This document shows positions 16,717-24,471 of a stretch of DNA of 64,000 bases, in pieces. Origin of the DNA: Bradyrhizobium sp. NFR13 (GTDB lineage: Bacteria > Pseudomonadota > Alphaproteobacteria > Rhizobiales > Xanthobacteraceae); the NCBI RefSeq assembly GCF_900114605.1, contig NZ_FOTP01000003.1, forward strand, positions 434,001 through 498,000. Reading direction: 5' to 3'. The translations under genes were made by a program, and so were the position numbers. The notes beneath the pieces are model-generated. The model did no database searches and was not told the DNA's origin. It saw only the letters and a list, made by a program, of their open reading frames with translations. Numbering within the stretch: the stretch's first letter is position 1; each line of letters begins with the position of its first letter.

Positions 16717-18038
16717 TAGATGCCCAATCGGTCAGAGAGTAAGGAACGCATTTTACGATCCGGATCGAACCGCTGCCGTACAGCGGCAAATTCAGAGATC
16801 CGCGGATATCCACGCTCCAGCATGCGAGCTCCCATCCTGGCATCCTTCGCCAGATAGATCCGCCCCTCGTGATCTTCGACGATGCGATCAAGTTCGAGGA
16901 GCATGCTGAAAGTTCTTGCTCTGATAGGATAGTCGAGGGTCAGCGTGTAACCCTCCCGTGGAAACGAAAGCGGACTATTCCGCTGTCTGCCACAGAGCTT
17001 CAAGACGGAGAGAAATGACCCCAGTCCATAGTCAGAGGCAGTTCGAAGGATCGCGCTTATTCCTTCGAAACTGCTCTCGCGCGGAAATGCCACCTGATAC
17101 TGAACGAAGCCCGCGCGCCCATAGATCCGGTTCCATTCCGCGATGCTATCGAGAGGGTAAAAGTAGGGCCGGAAATTGATCAACGAGCGCCCGAATTTCC
17201 GTGATCCGACGTAGAGTGCATTGAAGGCCGATACGCTAAATCTGTTCAGAGTCATTCCAGGAAGGTCAAATGGCACTTTCCGCCCGCTTGGGAGCTTGGC
17301 GGAAAATGGCACAGATGCTCGATCCTTCGGCAATTCCGCCGCCGCCAGATGCTCTCCCGTGAACACAACCGAGCGGCCGAGCTTGTCCCCCTTTGCTAAG
17401 CTATCGATCCATGCGACCGAATACGTTGCCGAAAGCGAGTTTTCCAGCACGTCGAAAGCTTCTCTCAGGTTGTTTGCACGGATCGTTTCCTGAACGATCA
17501 GGTCCGTCTCGATGCGCAGCATGCGGAAGGTCACGCGCAGGATGACACCGGTCAGTCCCATGCCGCCGATCGTGGCATTGAACAGGTCGGCATTCTCATC
17601 ACTCGCGCAGCGCAACGTTCGTCCATCGCTGACAGCAATTTCGAGGGACTCCACATACTCACCAAAACTGCCCGCGCCATGATGATTCTTTCCATGGACG
17701 TCCGAGGCGATCATGCCTCCCACAGTCACGTATTGCGTACCCGGCGTAACGGGCGGAAACCAGCCCTGCGGCACGAAGACGTTTAGGATGTCGGCGAGAA
17801 GCACTCCCGCCTCGCATGTCAGACGGCCCGTCGCGTCGTCGAAAAAAAGGATGCGGTTGCTGCTCTCCATCAGCAACGTCATCTGCGAATTCAGTGCCGC
17901 GTCGCCATAGGCGCGGCCTGCTCCACGAGCGATCAGGCTTGTTGTTGAAGCCATCAGCCTTATGACATCAGCCTCGCCGCGAGCCTTCCTAGCCGTGCAT
18001 GGCAGCACAGGATATCGTCCCCATCCTGAAAGCATCAT
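16716..18038 (-). CDS. dprE1-like: FAD-dependent decaprenylphosphoryl-ribose oxidase (DprE1-like)
   Basis: A 440-residue oxidase with the start MLSGWGRYP, FAD-binding segment RGAGRAYGDAALN, VTPGTQYVTVGGMIASDVHGKNHH, and C-terminal KLCGRQRNSPLSFP typical of DprE1. It oxidises the 2-hydroxyl of polyprenyl-phosphoribose. Against remembered M. tuberculosis DprE1 (GWNICVDFPI), this protein reads GYTLTLDYPI, so Thr367 stands where Mtb has Cys387, the residue attacked by benzothiazinones. The start is one of two adjacent ATGs (18038 or 18035) at the GtrA gene stop; further upstream frame is GtrA shadow. The tight overlap with the genes on both sides indicates one translational unit. Confidence 0.9.
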   Translation of the reverse strand: MMLSGWGRYPVLPCTARKARGEADVIRLMASTTSLIARGAGRAYGDAALNSQMTLLMESSNRILFFDDATGRLTCEAGVLLADILNVFVPQGWFPPVTPGTQYVTVGGMIASDVHGKNHHGAGSFGEYVESLEIAVSDGRTLRCASDENADLFNATIGGMGLTGVILRVTFRMLRIETDLIVQETIRANNLREAFDVLENSLSATYSVAWIDSLAKGDKLGRSVVFTGEHLAAAELPKDRASVPFSAKLPSGRKVPFDLPGMTLNRFSVSAFNALYVGSRKFGRSLINFRPYFYPLDSIAEWNRIYGRAGFVQYQVAFPRESSFEGISAILRTASDYGLGSFLSVLKLCGRQRNSPLSFPREGYTLTLDYPIRARTFSMLLELDRIVEDHEGRIYLAKDARMGARMLERGYPRISEFAAVRQRFDPDRKMRSLLSDRLGI

Positions 18039-18463
18039 GCCGCCACCTGAAAGACAAATCGCCGATCGAGGTGGTACTTGACGACATACCCGATAGTAAG
18101 TCCGAGCGCGCCGCCGACCATCAGTCCCGCTGTCGTCGGCACGATGAAGAACGCCACCGCCTCGAATATCCAAAAGATGGCCGTCGTCACCAGTCCCATC
18201 GCCGTATACATCGAGAACTTGCGCGCATGGGAGTTAAGGTCGCGGCTTCGGTCCTCGAAGATGTAGCGCTTATCCAGAACGTATTTGATCAGAAGTCCCG
18301 CCAACGTACCGCTGGCGAGCACGGCAACCAGCCGAAACTGGTCAGCGAACCCCTGTTTCGCCAACAGCCAGTTTAACGCGCTCTGCGTCCCGAGATTTGT
18401 CGCCATTGCTATCACGCAAAAGACGACATAAGTCGCGATCATGCTGTGAGTTGATGACCTCAT
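18035..18463 (-). CDS. GtrA-family membrane protein
   Basis: A 142-residue protein with four transmembrane segments and GtrA-family features (VLASGTLAGLLIKYVLDKRYIF in the second helix pair, LTIGYVVKYHLDRRFVF at the C-terminus). GtrA proteins are thought to help move polyprenyl-phosphate sugars across the membrane; mycobacterial Rv3789, beside DprE1, belongs to the same family. The ATG at 18463 overlaps the UbiA-type gene stop as ATGA. By analogy it would present polyprenyl-phospho-arabinose on the periplasmic side, or anchor the pathway enzymes. The flippase role is not proven for the family. Confidence 0.88.
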   Translation of the reverse strand: MRSSTHSMIATYVVFCVIAMATNLGTQSALNWLLAKQGFADQFRLVAVLASGTLAGLLIKYVLDKRYIFEDRSRDLNSHARKFSMYTAMGLVTTAIFWIFEAVAFFIVPTTAGLMVGGALGLTIGYVVKYHLDRRFVFQVAA

Positions 18464-19899
18464 AGGCTGATATACACAACACCGAGGCATACCGCTCCGA
18501 CACCCAGGCTGACCCGGTCCCGCGCAGCAAACACGATGGGATCGTCATCCATCTGTCCGCGATGAGCCTTGAGCAACATCCGGCTCGTCCAGAACAGCAG
18601 CGCCACGCAGATCAGCAGCAATCGATGCGGCTTGTTATAGAGATTTACAACAGCCTCGCTGTTCAGGTAGAGCGCCATCACCAGCGCCGACAAGTAGCCG
18701 CTGGCAGCAGCCATGGACTCGATCACCGGCAAATCGTCGAGCCGATACCCCCGTCCGCCCGGATCACCACGTCCGCTCTTAACGCGATCGACTAGTTCGC
18801 CGGAACGCTTCACAAGGGCGAGGCTGAGGAACAGGAAGATGGAAAATGCTTCCAGCCACTGCGAGATCAGCACGCCGGTCGCCACTGATCCGCCGATCAC
18901 CCTCGCGGCATACAGGCACGCAAGCGCGATGACGTCCACCAACACCTTGCGCTTGAGCCAAAAGGAATAAAGCGTTGTCAAAACCAGGTAGCCGGCCAGG
19001 ACGATCGCAAAGACCTTCGGCAGAAACAATGTGAGGGAGAACGCCGCAAGCAACAGGCTCGGCGCCATCACCGCCCCATGGATGATGGGAACGCGCCCTG
19101 ATGCGAACGGACGATTGCGCTTGCGCGGGTGCTGTCGGTCGGCTCGTAGATCGAGCAGATCATTGAGAATATAGACAGCGGACGCGCACAGGCAAAAACT
19201 GATGAAGGCGAGAATCGACCCGAACCAGGTCGTCATCAGGACGTGTCCGGCGATAGCGGGAACAAATACGAGCGCATTCTTCAGCCATTGGTGTGGACGC
19301 AGGGCCGAGATGTAATCGCGAAGACCAGGCTGAGACCCGACAATCTCCACCACGCCAGGCTGGCAGCCCGAAATCCCAGAGCGCCACGCGCCACGACCGC
19401 CTGCGACTATCGCCACGTTGCAGGTTCTCCAGACCTTGAGGTCCGCCCGGCTGTCGCCAACATAGTCGAACTGAGCCTTGCCAAATCGCTCGCACAAGGC
19501 ATCCGCCTTGGCCGCACCAGACAGATTGATCGTTCCGTCCGATCCAAGCACACCGTCGAACAGACCGAGGTGATCGGACAATGCGGATACGAGCTGCGCA
19601 TCTGCCGCAGACGCGAGATAGATCTTCCGCCCTCGCGCCTTCTCTCCGTGAAGGAACGTGATGATCTCTTCCCGCACGGGCATCAGCGAAATATCGATCT
19701 CAGCTTCGCTCGCCAGCCGCGCCTTAAAGGCAGCCTTGCCCTTCCGCAGCTCCACCAGTGCCAACAGCGCTCTCAATGGCTTGCGAGAAAGCAACGCAAG
19801 AAATGTCTCGACGAGCAAATCTGTCTTCAGGAGTGTTCCGTCGACGTCAACAATAAGCGGAACCGACATACCAGACAACGACGCTTCTGCTAAGCCCAT
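18460..19899 (-). CDS. HAD phosphatase-UbiA prenyltransferase fusion (phosphoribosyl-polyprenyl-phosphate synthase)
   Basis: A protein of about 479 residues. The N-terminal HAD domain (about 10-195) has VDVDGTLLKTD, the conserved Ser/Ala-rich motif II (IYLASAADAQLV) and YVGDSRADLKVW. The C-terminal UbiA membrane domain (about 205-479) has NDLLDLRADRQHPRKRNRP and about eight transmembrane helices. In mycobacteria UbiA (Rv3806c) moves phosphoribose from PRPP to decaprenyl phosphate, and a separate phosphatase then removes the 5-phosphate. Here the HAD part may do that second step, an inference from the fusion. The ATG at 19899 has GGAG and AAGG upstream; ATGs at 19923 and 19869 are alternatives. 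First gene of the UbiA-GtrA-DprE1-DprE2 block, coupled by ATGA to gtrA. Confidence 0.88.
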   Translation of the reverse strand: MGLAEASLSGMSVPLIVDVDGTLLKTDLLVETFLALLSRKPLRALLALVELRKGKAAFKARLASEAEIDISLMPVREEIITFLHGEKARGRKIYLASAADAQLVSALSDHLGLFDGVLGSDGTINLSGAAKADALCERFGKAQFDYVGDSRADLKVWRTCNVAIVAGGRGAWRSGISGCQPGVVEIVGSQPGLRDYISALRPHQWLKNALVFVPAIAGHVLMTTWFGSILAFISFCLCASAVYILNDLLDLRADRQHPRKRNRPFASGRVPIIHGAVMAPSLLLAAFSLTLFLPKVFAIVLAGYLVLTTLYSFWLKRKVLVDVIALACLYAARVIGGSVATGVLISQWLEAFSIFLFLSLALVKRSGELVDRVKSGRGDPGGRGYRLDDLPVIESMAAASGYLSALVMALYLNSEAVVNLYNKPHRLLLICVALLFWTSRMLLKAHRGQMDDDPIVFAARDRVSLGVGAVCLGVVYISL

Positions 19900-20012
19900 A
19901 CGCCTTACTCCAGCTCGCCTCACAGTATTTCAGGTCGTGTCACACAACTCGTCTGCATCTCGTCTCGCGTTACGCCAGCCCATCGAGGACCCGCCTGTTA
20001 CCGCCTCGAACT

Positions 20013-21203
20013 TCAGAGCGCATCCCGCAGGCCACACGGAATCGGCTTCTCCACATTCCCCACAGGCGCGACCGGAAACATATTTGCGGCCACATTGTTG
20101 AAGAAATCTCGCGCCGGGACTTCAATGATATTGTATGTATGACGCGACACGAAGATCACGATGACGAGATAGCCAACCGCTACGAGATCCAGAAACCAAG
20201 GACCACCCACCGTGAGAACATCGAACGGCGCTCCGTCATGAACGAACTGCGCGCGCAGCGGCATATGCAATTTTTGCTCCAACGCCCGCGTCAGCGCATT
20301 GAAAATGGTCAGAACAACGAAGTGAACCAAATAAATAGAATACGAAATCTCTCCCATACTCTGAAGCGGCCGCCACATGAGTCCGCGCGACACGACTCCA
20401 GCCCCGCCCGCGAAGACAAAGACAACCGCTCCAAAAAGGATTGGACTCACGAGCGCCAGCTGGCTGCGAGATGACACCGAAACCAGAACGACCATCACGA
20501 TAACGATTGGAATCTCGAACCACGACGCTGCACGTATCCCCGATGGCAGCGTCATGCGGAAGAGCCGGTAGACAAGAACGCCGACGAAGAATTCGCACAT
20601 ACATCGCGGAACAGCGGTATAGAGCGGCGGCGGCCCGGTACGCTGACCAATCAAGATGTAGAAGACGGCGGCAGCAAGCGCAGCCGCTACCGCCGCAATC
20701 ACCACCGATGGCCGTCCGAATACCACGCAAATGCTTGCGAATGCTGCATAGACGTAGAACTCAGTGCTGATGCTCCAACTCGGTAGGTTCCAGGTGAAGT
20801 CCGGGAAGAAGCCAAGACCATGCAGCAAGAATACATTATAAATGAGTGCCTCCACGCTCGTTCGCCCGGCAAACGCAGGCGCGCCCGCACCGAGGCCAGC
20901 AAACTTCATCGTCGCGTACTTCAGTACCTCGCTTGCGACCAGAACAAGCGTTGTGACGATATGCAACGGCCATAGCCGGCCGAAGCGACGAATAGCGAAA
21001 CGAAAAAATTCTTCCTTATTCGAGAGACGATTGCCATAGGCGTGGGTAAGAACAAATCCGCTCAGGACAAAGAAGAAATCGACGAATACGTCCGCCTTTC
21101 GGACAAAGGGAATATCAAAAAAATGACCTAAAACACTGAGATGGAAAACTGCAACCCCGATGGCTGCTATACCACGCCAGCCGTCTAAAGCTGCGAAACG
21201 CAA
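20013..21203 (-). CDS. Acyltransferase 3 family membrane protein (OafA-like)
   Basis: A 396-residue integral membrane acyltransferase with about ten transmembrane segments. Family features are LDGWRGIAAIGVAVFHL (motif with His20-like residue) and VFVDFFFVLSGFVLTHAYG near residue 40. Such proteins move acetyl or succinyl groups from the cytoplasm onto periplasmic polysaccharide. The start codon is a TTG at 21203, seven bases after a perfect AGGAGG, so this unusual start is well supported. It lies 89 bases before the HAD-UbiA gene and after the GT-C-like gene, so it probably decorates the same polymer. Confidence 0.9.
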   Translation of the reverse strand: MRFAALDGWRGIAAIGVAVFHLSVLGHFFDIPFVRKADVFVDFFFVLSGFVLTHAYGNRLSNKEEFFRFAIRRFGRLWPLHIVTTLVLVASEVLKYATMKFAGLGAGAPAFAGRTSVEALIYNVFLLHGLGFFPDFTWNLPSWSISTEFYVYAAFASICVVFGRPSVVIAAVAAALAAAVFYILIGQRTGPPPLYTAVPRCMCEFFVGVLVYRLFRMTLPSGIRAASWFEIPIVIVMVVLVSVSSRSQLALVSPILFGAVVFVFAGGAGVVSRGLMWRPLQSMGEISYSIYLVHFVVLTIFNALTRALEQKLHMPLRAQFVHDGAPFDVLTVGGPWFLDLVAVGYLVIVIFVSRHTYNIIEVPARDFFNNVAANMFPVAPVGNVEKPIPCGLRDAL

Positions 21204-21456
21204 TGGATCCTCCTAAAGGAAAATTCCACTTCGAGCAGGCTATCGAACGCATACAATTTTCGGCAAGTACATATTATATGCAGGAAACGCCTTCATTTAC
21301 GACATCTCCAGAAACTACACTTCCGAACTTGTTGGGACGGAACCGAGACATACTTTTCCTGAGAAATTAGCCTTCTGGAGGTTTTTCCTCGGAGGCGCGC
21401 GATGTCCGATAACGCATCACTCGCACTGCTGACCGTGCCCGCGTCGCGCACGGTGC

Positions 21457-22788
21457 CTATGTTCGCGGCGATTGAAGGCGAGCCAATCCACCGAACGATG
21501 CCAATACCAACACAATAACGAACTGGCGCTCGACCGCCTGGGTGACAATCATCGGAGCGAGCAATGCGACGCATGCGAGTGCAAATGAGAATGATGAAAC
21601 GCGCATTCGTTCGCTTCGTGCCGCATAGATCAAACCGATGAGTGCCATTAGCTCGAGGCCGTAGAATGCCATCAGGTCGAGTTTTGGGCCGACATTGCAG
21701 CCATAACGCTGGCCCGGGACACAGCCCTCTCCGCCAATCAGGCCGGTAGCCCGCTGCATCGACCGGATTGCAGCGCCTGCCGGATCGGCGCGAACCTCCT
21801 CCATGGCCATTTCCTTGAATATGCGGCGTTTGTTTTCGTCATGGAGCCACTGCTCGTATCTTCCCTGTGGCAACAACATGGGACGCGGGTATGCCACCTT
21901 GTCACCCGCTTTATATCGCCGCTCCATTTCTGCGAAGAGTAGTTCATCCGCCCGCGGCCGCTCGTAATTCCGAAGGAACACGTTATTATTCCGTGCGAGA
22001 TTTTCCTCGGCCGTGGTCGCGAACAGCACCACACCGCTATGAATCATCGCCTGAGCAGCAACGTAGGGCCCGGCGATCAGGGCAAATGCCACCACGAAAT
22101 GGAACCGATAGCGGATCCCGATCAGAGCGAGTATCACAAGATAAATGGCCAACACCGCAATGAAAGCATGCGTCAGACAGGCCATCGCGAACAACACCCC
22201 GCAAACCAAATATCGGCTAGGCTGCCCATGCGTACCAATGGAAAACAAGCGATACTTCACGATCAGAAATGTCGCGGCACCGAGCAACAGGAGCACCAGG
22301 CTTTCAGGACGAATTTGAAAGTAATAATGCGTTCCGACAACGAACAGGGCGACAACGACAATACCGATATAGCGACCCCATGGCTGCGCTATCGCGGCGA
22401 TCAAAAACCCAAAGCCACCATAGGTCAGCAATACATTAATTCCCCGAAGAAACCCCACACCGCAATTCGTTAGTGCCTGGATACTGCCCATCAGCATCGG
22501 ATAGAGCGGCGGCCAGATTCCCCCCGCGTAGAATGTCCCGATGGTCTCGAGATTTGCATTTCCGCGAACAATGTTGGCAAACATCATTGACCGCTTGAAG
22601 TGATCATGCTCGTCCGAGAATGTTTCGATAACACCGAAAATGCCGTTACGGGCCAGCATCGCAAGCGTCAGGACAAAGGCGATGCCAAGCAGGACGAATG
22701 AGCCTCCCGGCTTGATGTAATGAGCTGCGGCGTGAGCCATCTCTTTGACGGCGCTTACGTCATTCGAAGAACTCGTCTCGGCCTGCAT
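21457..22788 (-). CDS. GT-C-like polytopic membrane protein, possible polyprenyl-phosphate-sugar glycosyltransferase
   Basis: A 443-residue protein with about ten transmembrane segments. The first large loop contains FSDEHDHFKRS after helix 1, the place where GT-C glycosyltransferases keep their acidic catalytic residue(s), and a later loop has GTFYAGGIWPPLYP. A soluble stretch with GEGCVPGQRYGCN lies near 350. The ATG at 22788 follows GAGGC. GT-C enzymes use polyprenyl-phosphate sugars; with the arabinofuranose donor genes encoded downstream on the same strand, this is a candidate arabinofuranosyltransferase. No specific family match is claimed, and it could instead use another lipid-linked sugar. 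Confidence 0.65.
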   Translation of the reverse strand: MQAETSSSNDVSAVKEMAHAAAHYIKPGGSFVLLGIAFVLTLAMLARNGIFGVIETFSDEHDHFKRSMMFANIVRGNANLETIGTFYAGGIWPPLYPMLMGSIQALTNCGVGFLRGINVLLTYGGFGFLIAAIAQPWGRYIGIVVVALFVVGTHYYFQIRPESLVLLLLGAATFLIVKYRLFSIGTHGQPSRYLVCGVLFAMACLTHAFIAVLAIYLVILALIGIRYRFHFVVAFALIAGPYVAAQAMIHSGVVLFATTAEENLARNNNVFLRNYERPRADELLFAEMERRYKAGDKVAYPRPMLLPQGRYEQWLHDENKRRIFKEMAMEEVRADPAGAAIRSMQRATGLIGGEGCVPGQRYGCNVGPKLDLMAFYGLELMALIGLIYAARSERMRVSSFSFALACVALLAPMIVTQAVERQFVIVLVLASFGGLARLQSPRT

Positions 22789-22854
22789 GATTGCCTCAAT
22801 CTGCCCTGTTTAGCTTCAACTTGCCCATTCTCCAGCTCCGTCAGGCCAGGTTTC

Positions 22855-23988
22855 TCACTGCTGCAGGTGTGGATTCCACAGGCGACCGAAGGATCCAACA
22901 CCGGCAGGAAACAGGAGCCTATGCACTGGTGGCACGCTGCGAATGGCGACAGCGACACCCACAGCGATTGCGATCGTCAGAGCGAGCGTCACTGCGCCTG
23001 TCAGCCAAGGCCCCCAACTGGTGACTAGCACCGTGGGCGAGATCGCACGGATCCCGATATAGATCGGCTGGTGAAGCACAAAGAGCTCGAAGGACATCCT
23101 GCCAAGCCCGCCGAACAACCTCTGCATCGGCAATAACCGGCTGACGGCCATGAGAGTAACAAAAGCCCATATCTGGATGAGGTCGAGCGCGATCAATTTA
23201 AACGGCGTTGCGATTGAGGGCACAAAGATCATTCCGACATTGAGCGGATGACCGCGATTGATAAGTCCCGTCGCGAGCACGAGCGTCAATGCAATCGCGC
23301 CAAGACCGATGAGCATCCACACCGGTATTCGGCGTCGCCCAAGATCGAGGAGCGCAATTACCATTCCCGGAAACAGCAGCAACGCCGCAATCGGCCACCC
23401 GAATGGCGTGACGTATTTCAGACTCTCCGGCAACAGACCCACCAGACTGTGGGCGAAAGCCGCAACGGCCAGAACAGGCCACAATTGCGCGCCTGCGAGC
23501 GGTGCCACGAGCATCATCGCGAAACGGATACCGATCAGCGCTGGCAAAAACCAGAGCAGCTGAAGGCCCGTCGCGTAATCGAAGCCGCGCGCGCTCATGG
23601 CAAGCACGGCTTCAGCGACCAGCATGGGTACTTCGGTCAATGAGCGACCGGAGAATTTTACAAAGATAAGTGAGTAGACGAATGTGAACGCCACACATGG
23701 CCAGCCGTAGCGGATGATCAGATCGAGTGGCTTTGCCCGCCCCCACGTCTGCCACGGCCTCAGGAATGGTAAGTACAAGAACATCGCGACGTGAAACAAA
23801 TACAGAAAGGCCCGGAACTCCGGGCTCGCATATTCCAGGCTTTTGTTATGTCCGAAGATGATAAGGAAGATGCAAATACCTTTGAACGCATCAGTCGACG
23901 CCGTTTCCAACCTTCCAGCATGCGTCTCCGGCTGCGACTTCTGCTCGTCAATGACTTCCGGCGTCGGACGAGTTGCGGAATAAGTCAT
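22855..23988 (-). CDS. Acyltransferase 3 family membrane protein
   Basis: A 377-residue integral membrane protein with about ten transmembrane segments. The N-terminal catalytic region (DAFKGICIFLIIFGHNKSLE) places the conserved His at GH, as in acyltransferase 3 proteins, followed by FLYLFHVAMFLYLPFLRPWQ. The ATG at 23988 has AAAGGACC just upstream; the frame is open to 24039 but that start has no ribosome site. It is the first gene of the minus-strand run continuing through the GT-C-like gene and the second acyltransferase. It would acylate sugar residues at the membrane. Confidence 0.85.
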   Translation of the reverse strand: MTYSATRPTPEVIDEQKSQPETHAGRLETASTDAFKGICIFLIIFGHNKSLEYASPEFRAFLYLFHVAMFLYLPFLRPWQTWGRAKPLDLIIRYGWPCVAFTFVYSLIFVKFSGRSLTEVPMLVAEAVLAMSARGFDYATGLQLLWFLPALIGIRFAMMLVAPLAGAQLWPVLAVAAFAHSLVGLLPESLKYVTPFGWPIAALLLFPGMVIALLDLGRRRIPVWMLIGLGAIALTLVLATGLINRGHPLNVGMIFVPSIATPFKLIALDLIQIWAFVTLMAVSRLLPMQRLFGGLGRMSFELFVLHQPIYIGIRAISPTVLVTSWGPWLTGAVTLALTIAIAVGVAVAIRSVPPVHRLLFPAGVGSFGRLWNPHLQQ

Positions 23989-24128
23989 AGGTCCTTTGCT
24001 CCGTCGAAATCGGTCGCCGACCCCGGGCCTGAAGCCCATAACGCACTACATCCTGCGTCAAGCAATCGACATGCCAGAGCTGGCCTCACTATTGCATGGG
24101 AAGTTCATCTCGAGCGTTAGAGGTGCGT

Positions 24129-24323
24129 ATGTCGGATCATAGCTGGGAAGACGAGTCTCGCTCGTCAGGCTGGCGCGAGTTTCACTGCGCAGCATGCGGA
24201 AGCCCATCCATTCGGATCCCGAAGGTCCTCAGAGAGGATCAGGAAGTCAGGTGTCAGCGATGCAATTTCGTCGTCTCGACGTGGGGCAATTTTAGAACTT
24301 CGATCGAAAACAATATTAGCTGA
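24129..24323 (+). CDS. Small zinc-ribbon-like protein
   Basis: A 64-residue acidic protein with two Cys pairs, CAAC and CQRC, about 24 residues apart, which should bind one zinc ion. It reads MSDHSWEDESRSSGWREFH at the N-terminus. AGAGG precedes the ATG at 24129. It is divergent from the acyltransferase gene and 149 bases before the GMC oxidoreductase gene. It could be a small regulator or an adaptor. I do not recognise a named family. Confidence 0.6.
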   Translation: MSDHSWEDESRSSGWREFHCAACGSPSIRIPKVLREDQEVRCQRCNFVVSTWGNFRTSIENNIS

Positions 24324-24344
24324 GACAGAGCTGCTGCCGATAAC

Positions 24345-24383
24345 GCCGCAGGACTCCCACTGGGGCTTTGCGGCATTCTTCTT
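24345..24383 (+). terminator. Possible intrinsic terminator after the zinc-ribbon gene
   Basis: GCCGCA (24345-24350) pairs with TGCGGC (24369-24374), with CCC/GGG pairing possible inside the loop, followed by the T-rich ATTCTTCTT. The T-run is broken, so efficiency is uncertain. Confidence 0.4.
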
Positions 24384-24471
24384 GCACTAGATTCTTCGGA
24401 CCATCTTCGCATCCTTTTAGAATCCATTGTATCGCACTCGAGCGATGCGACCGACCGTGGACGAGCGAATG

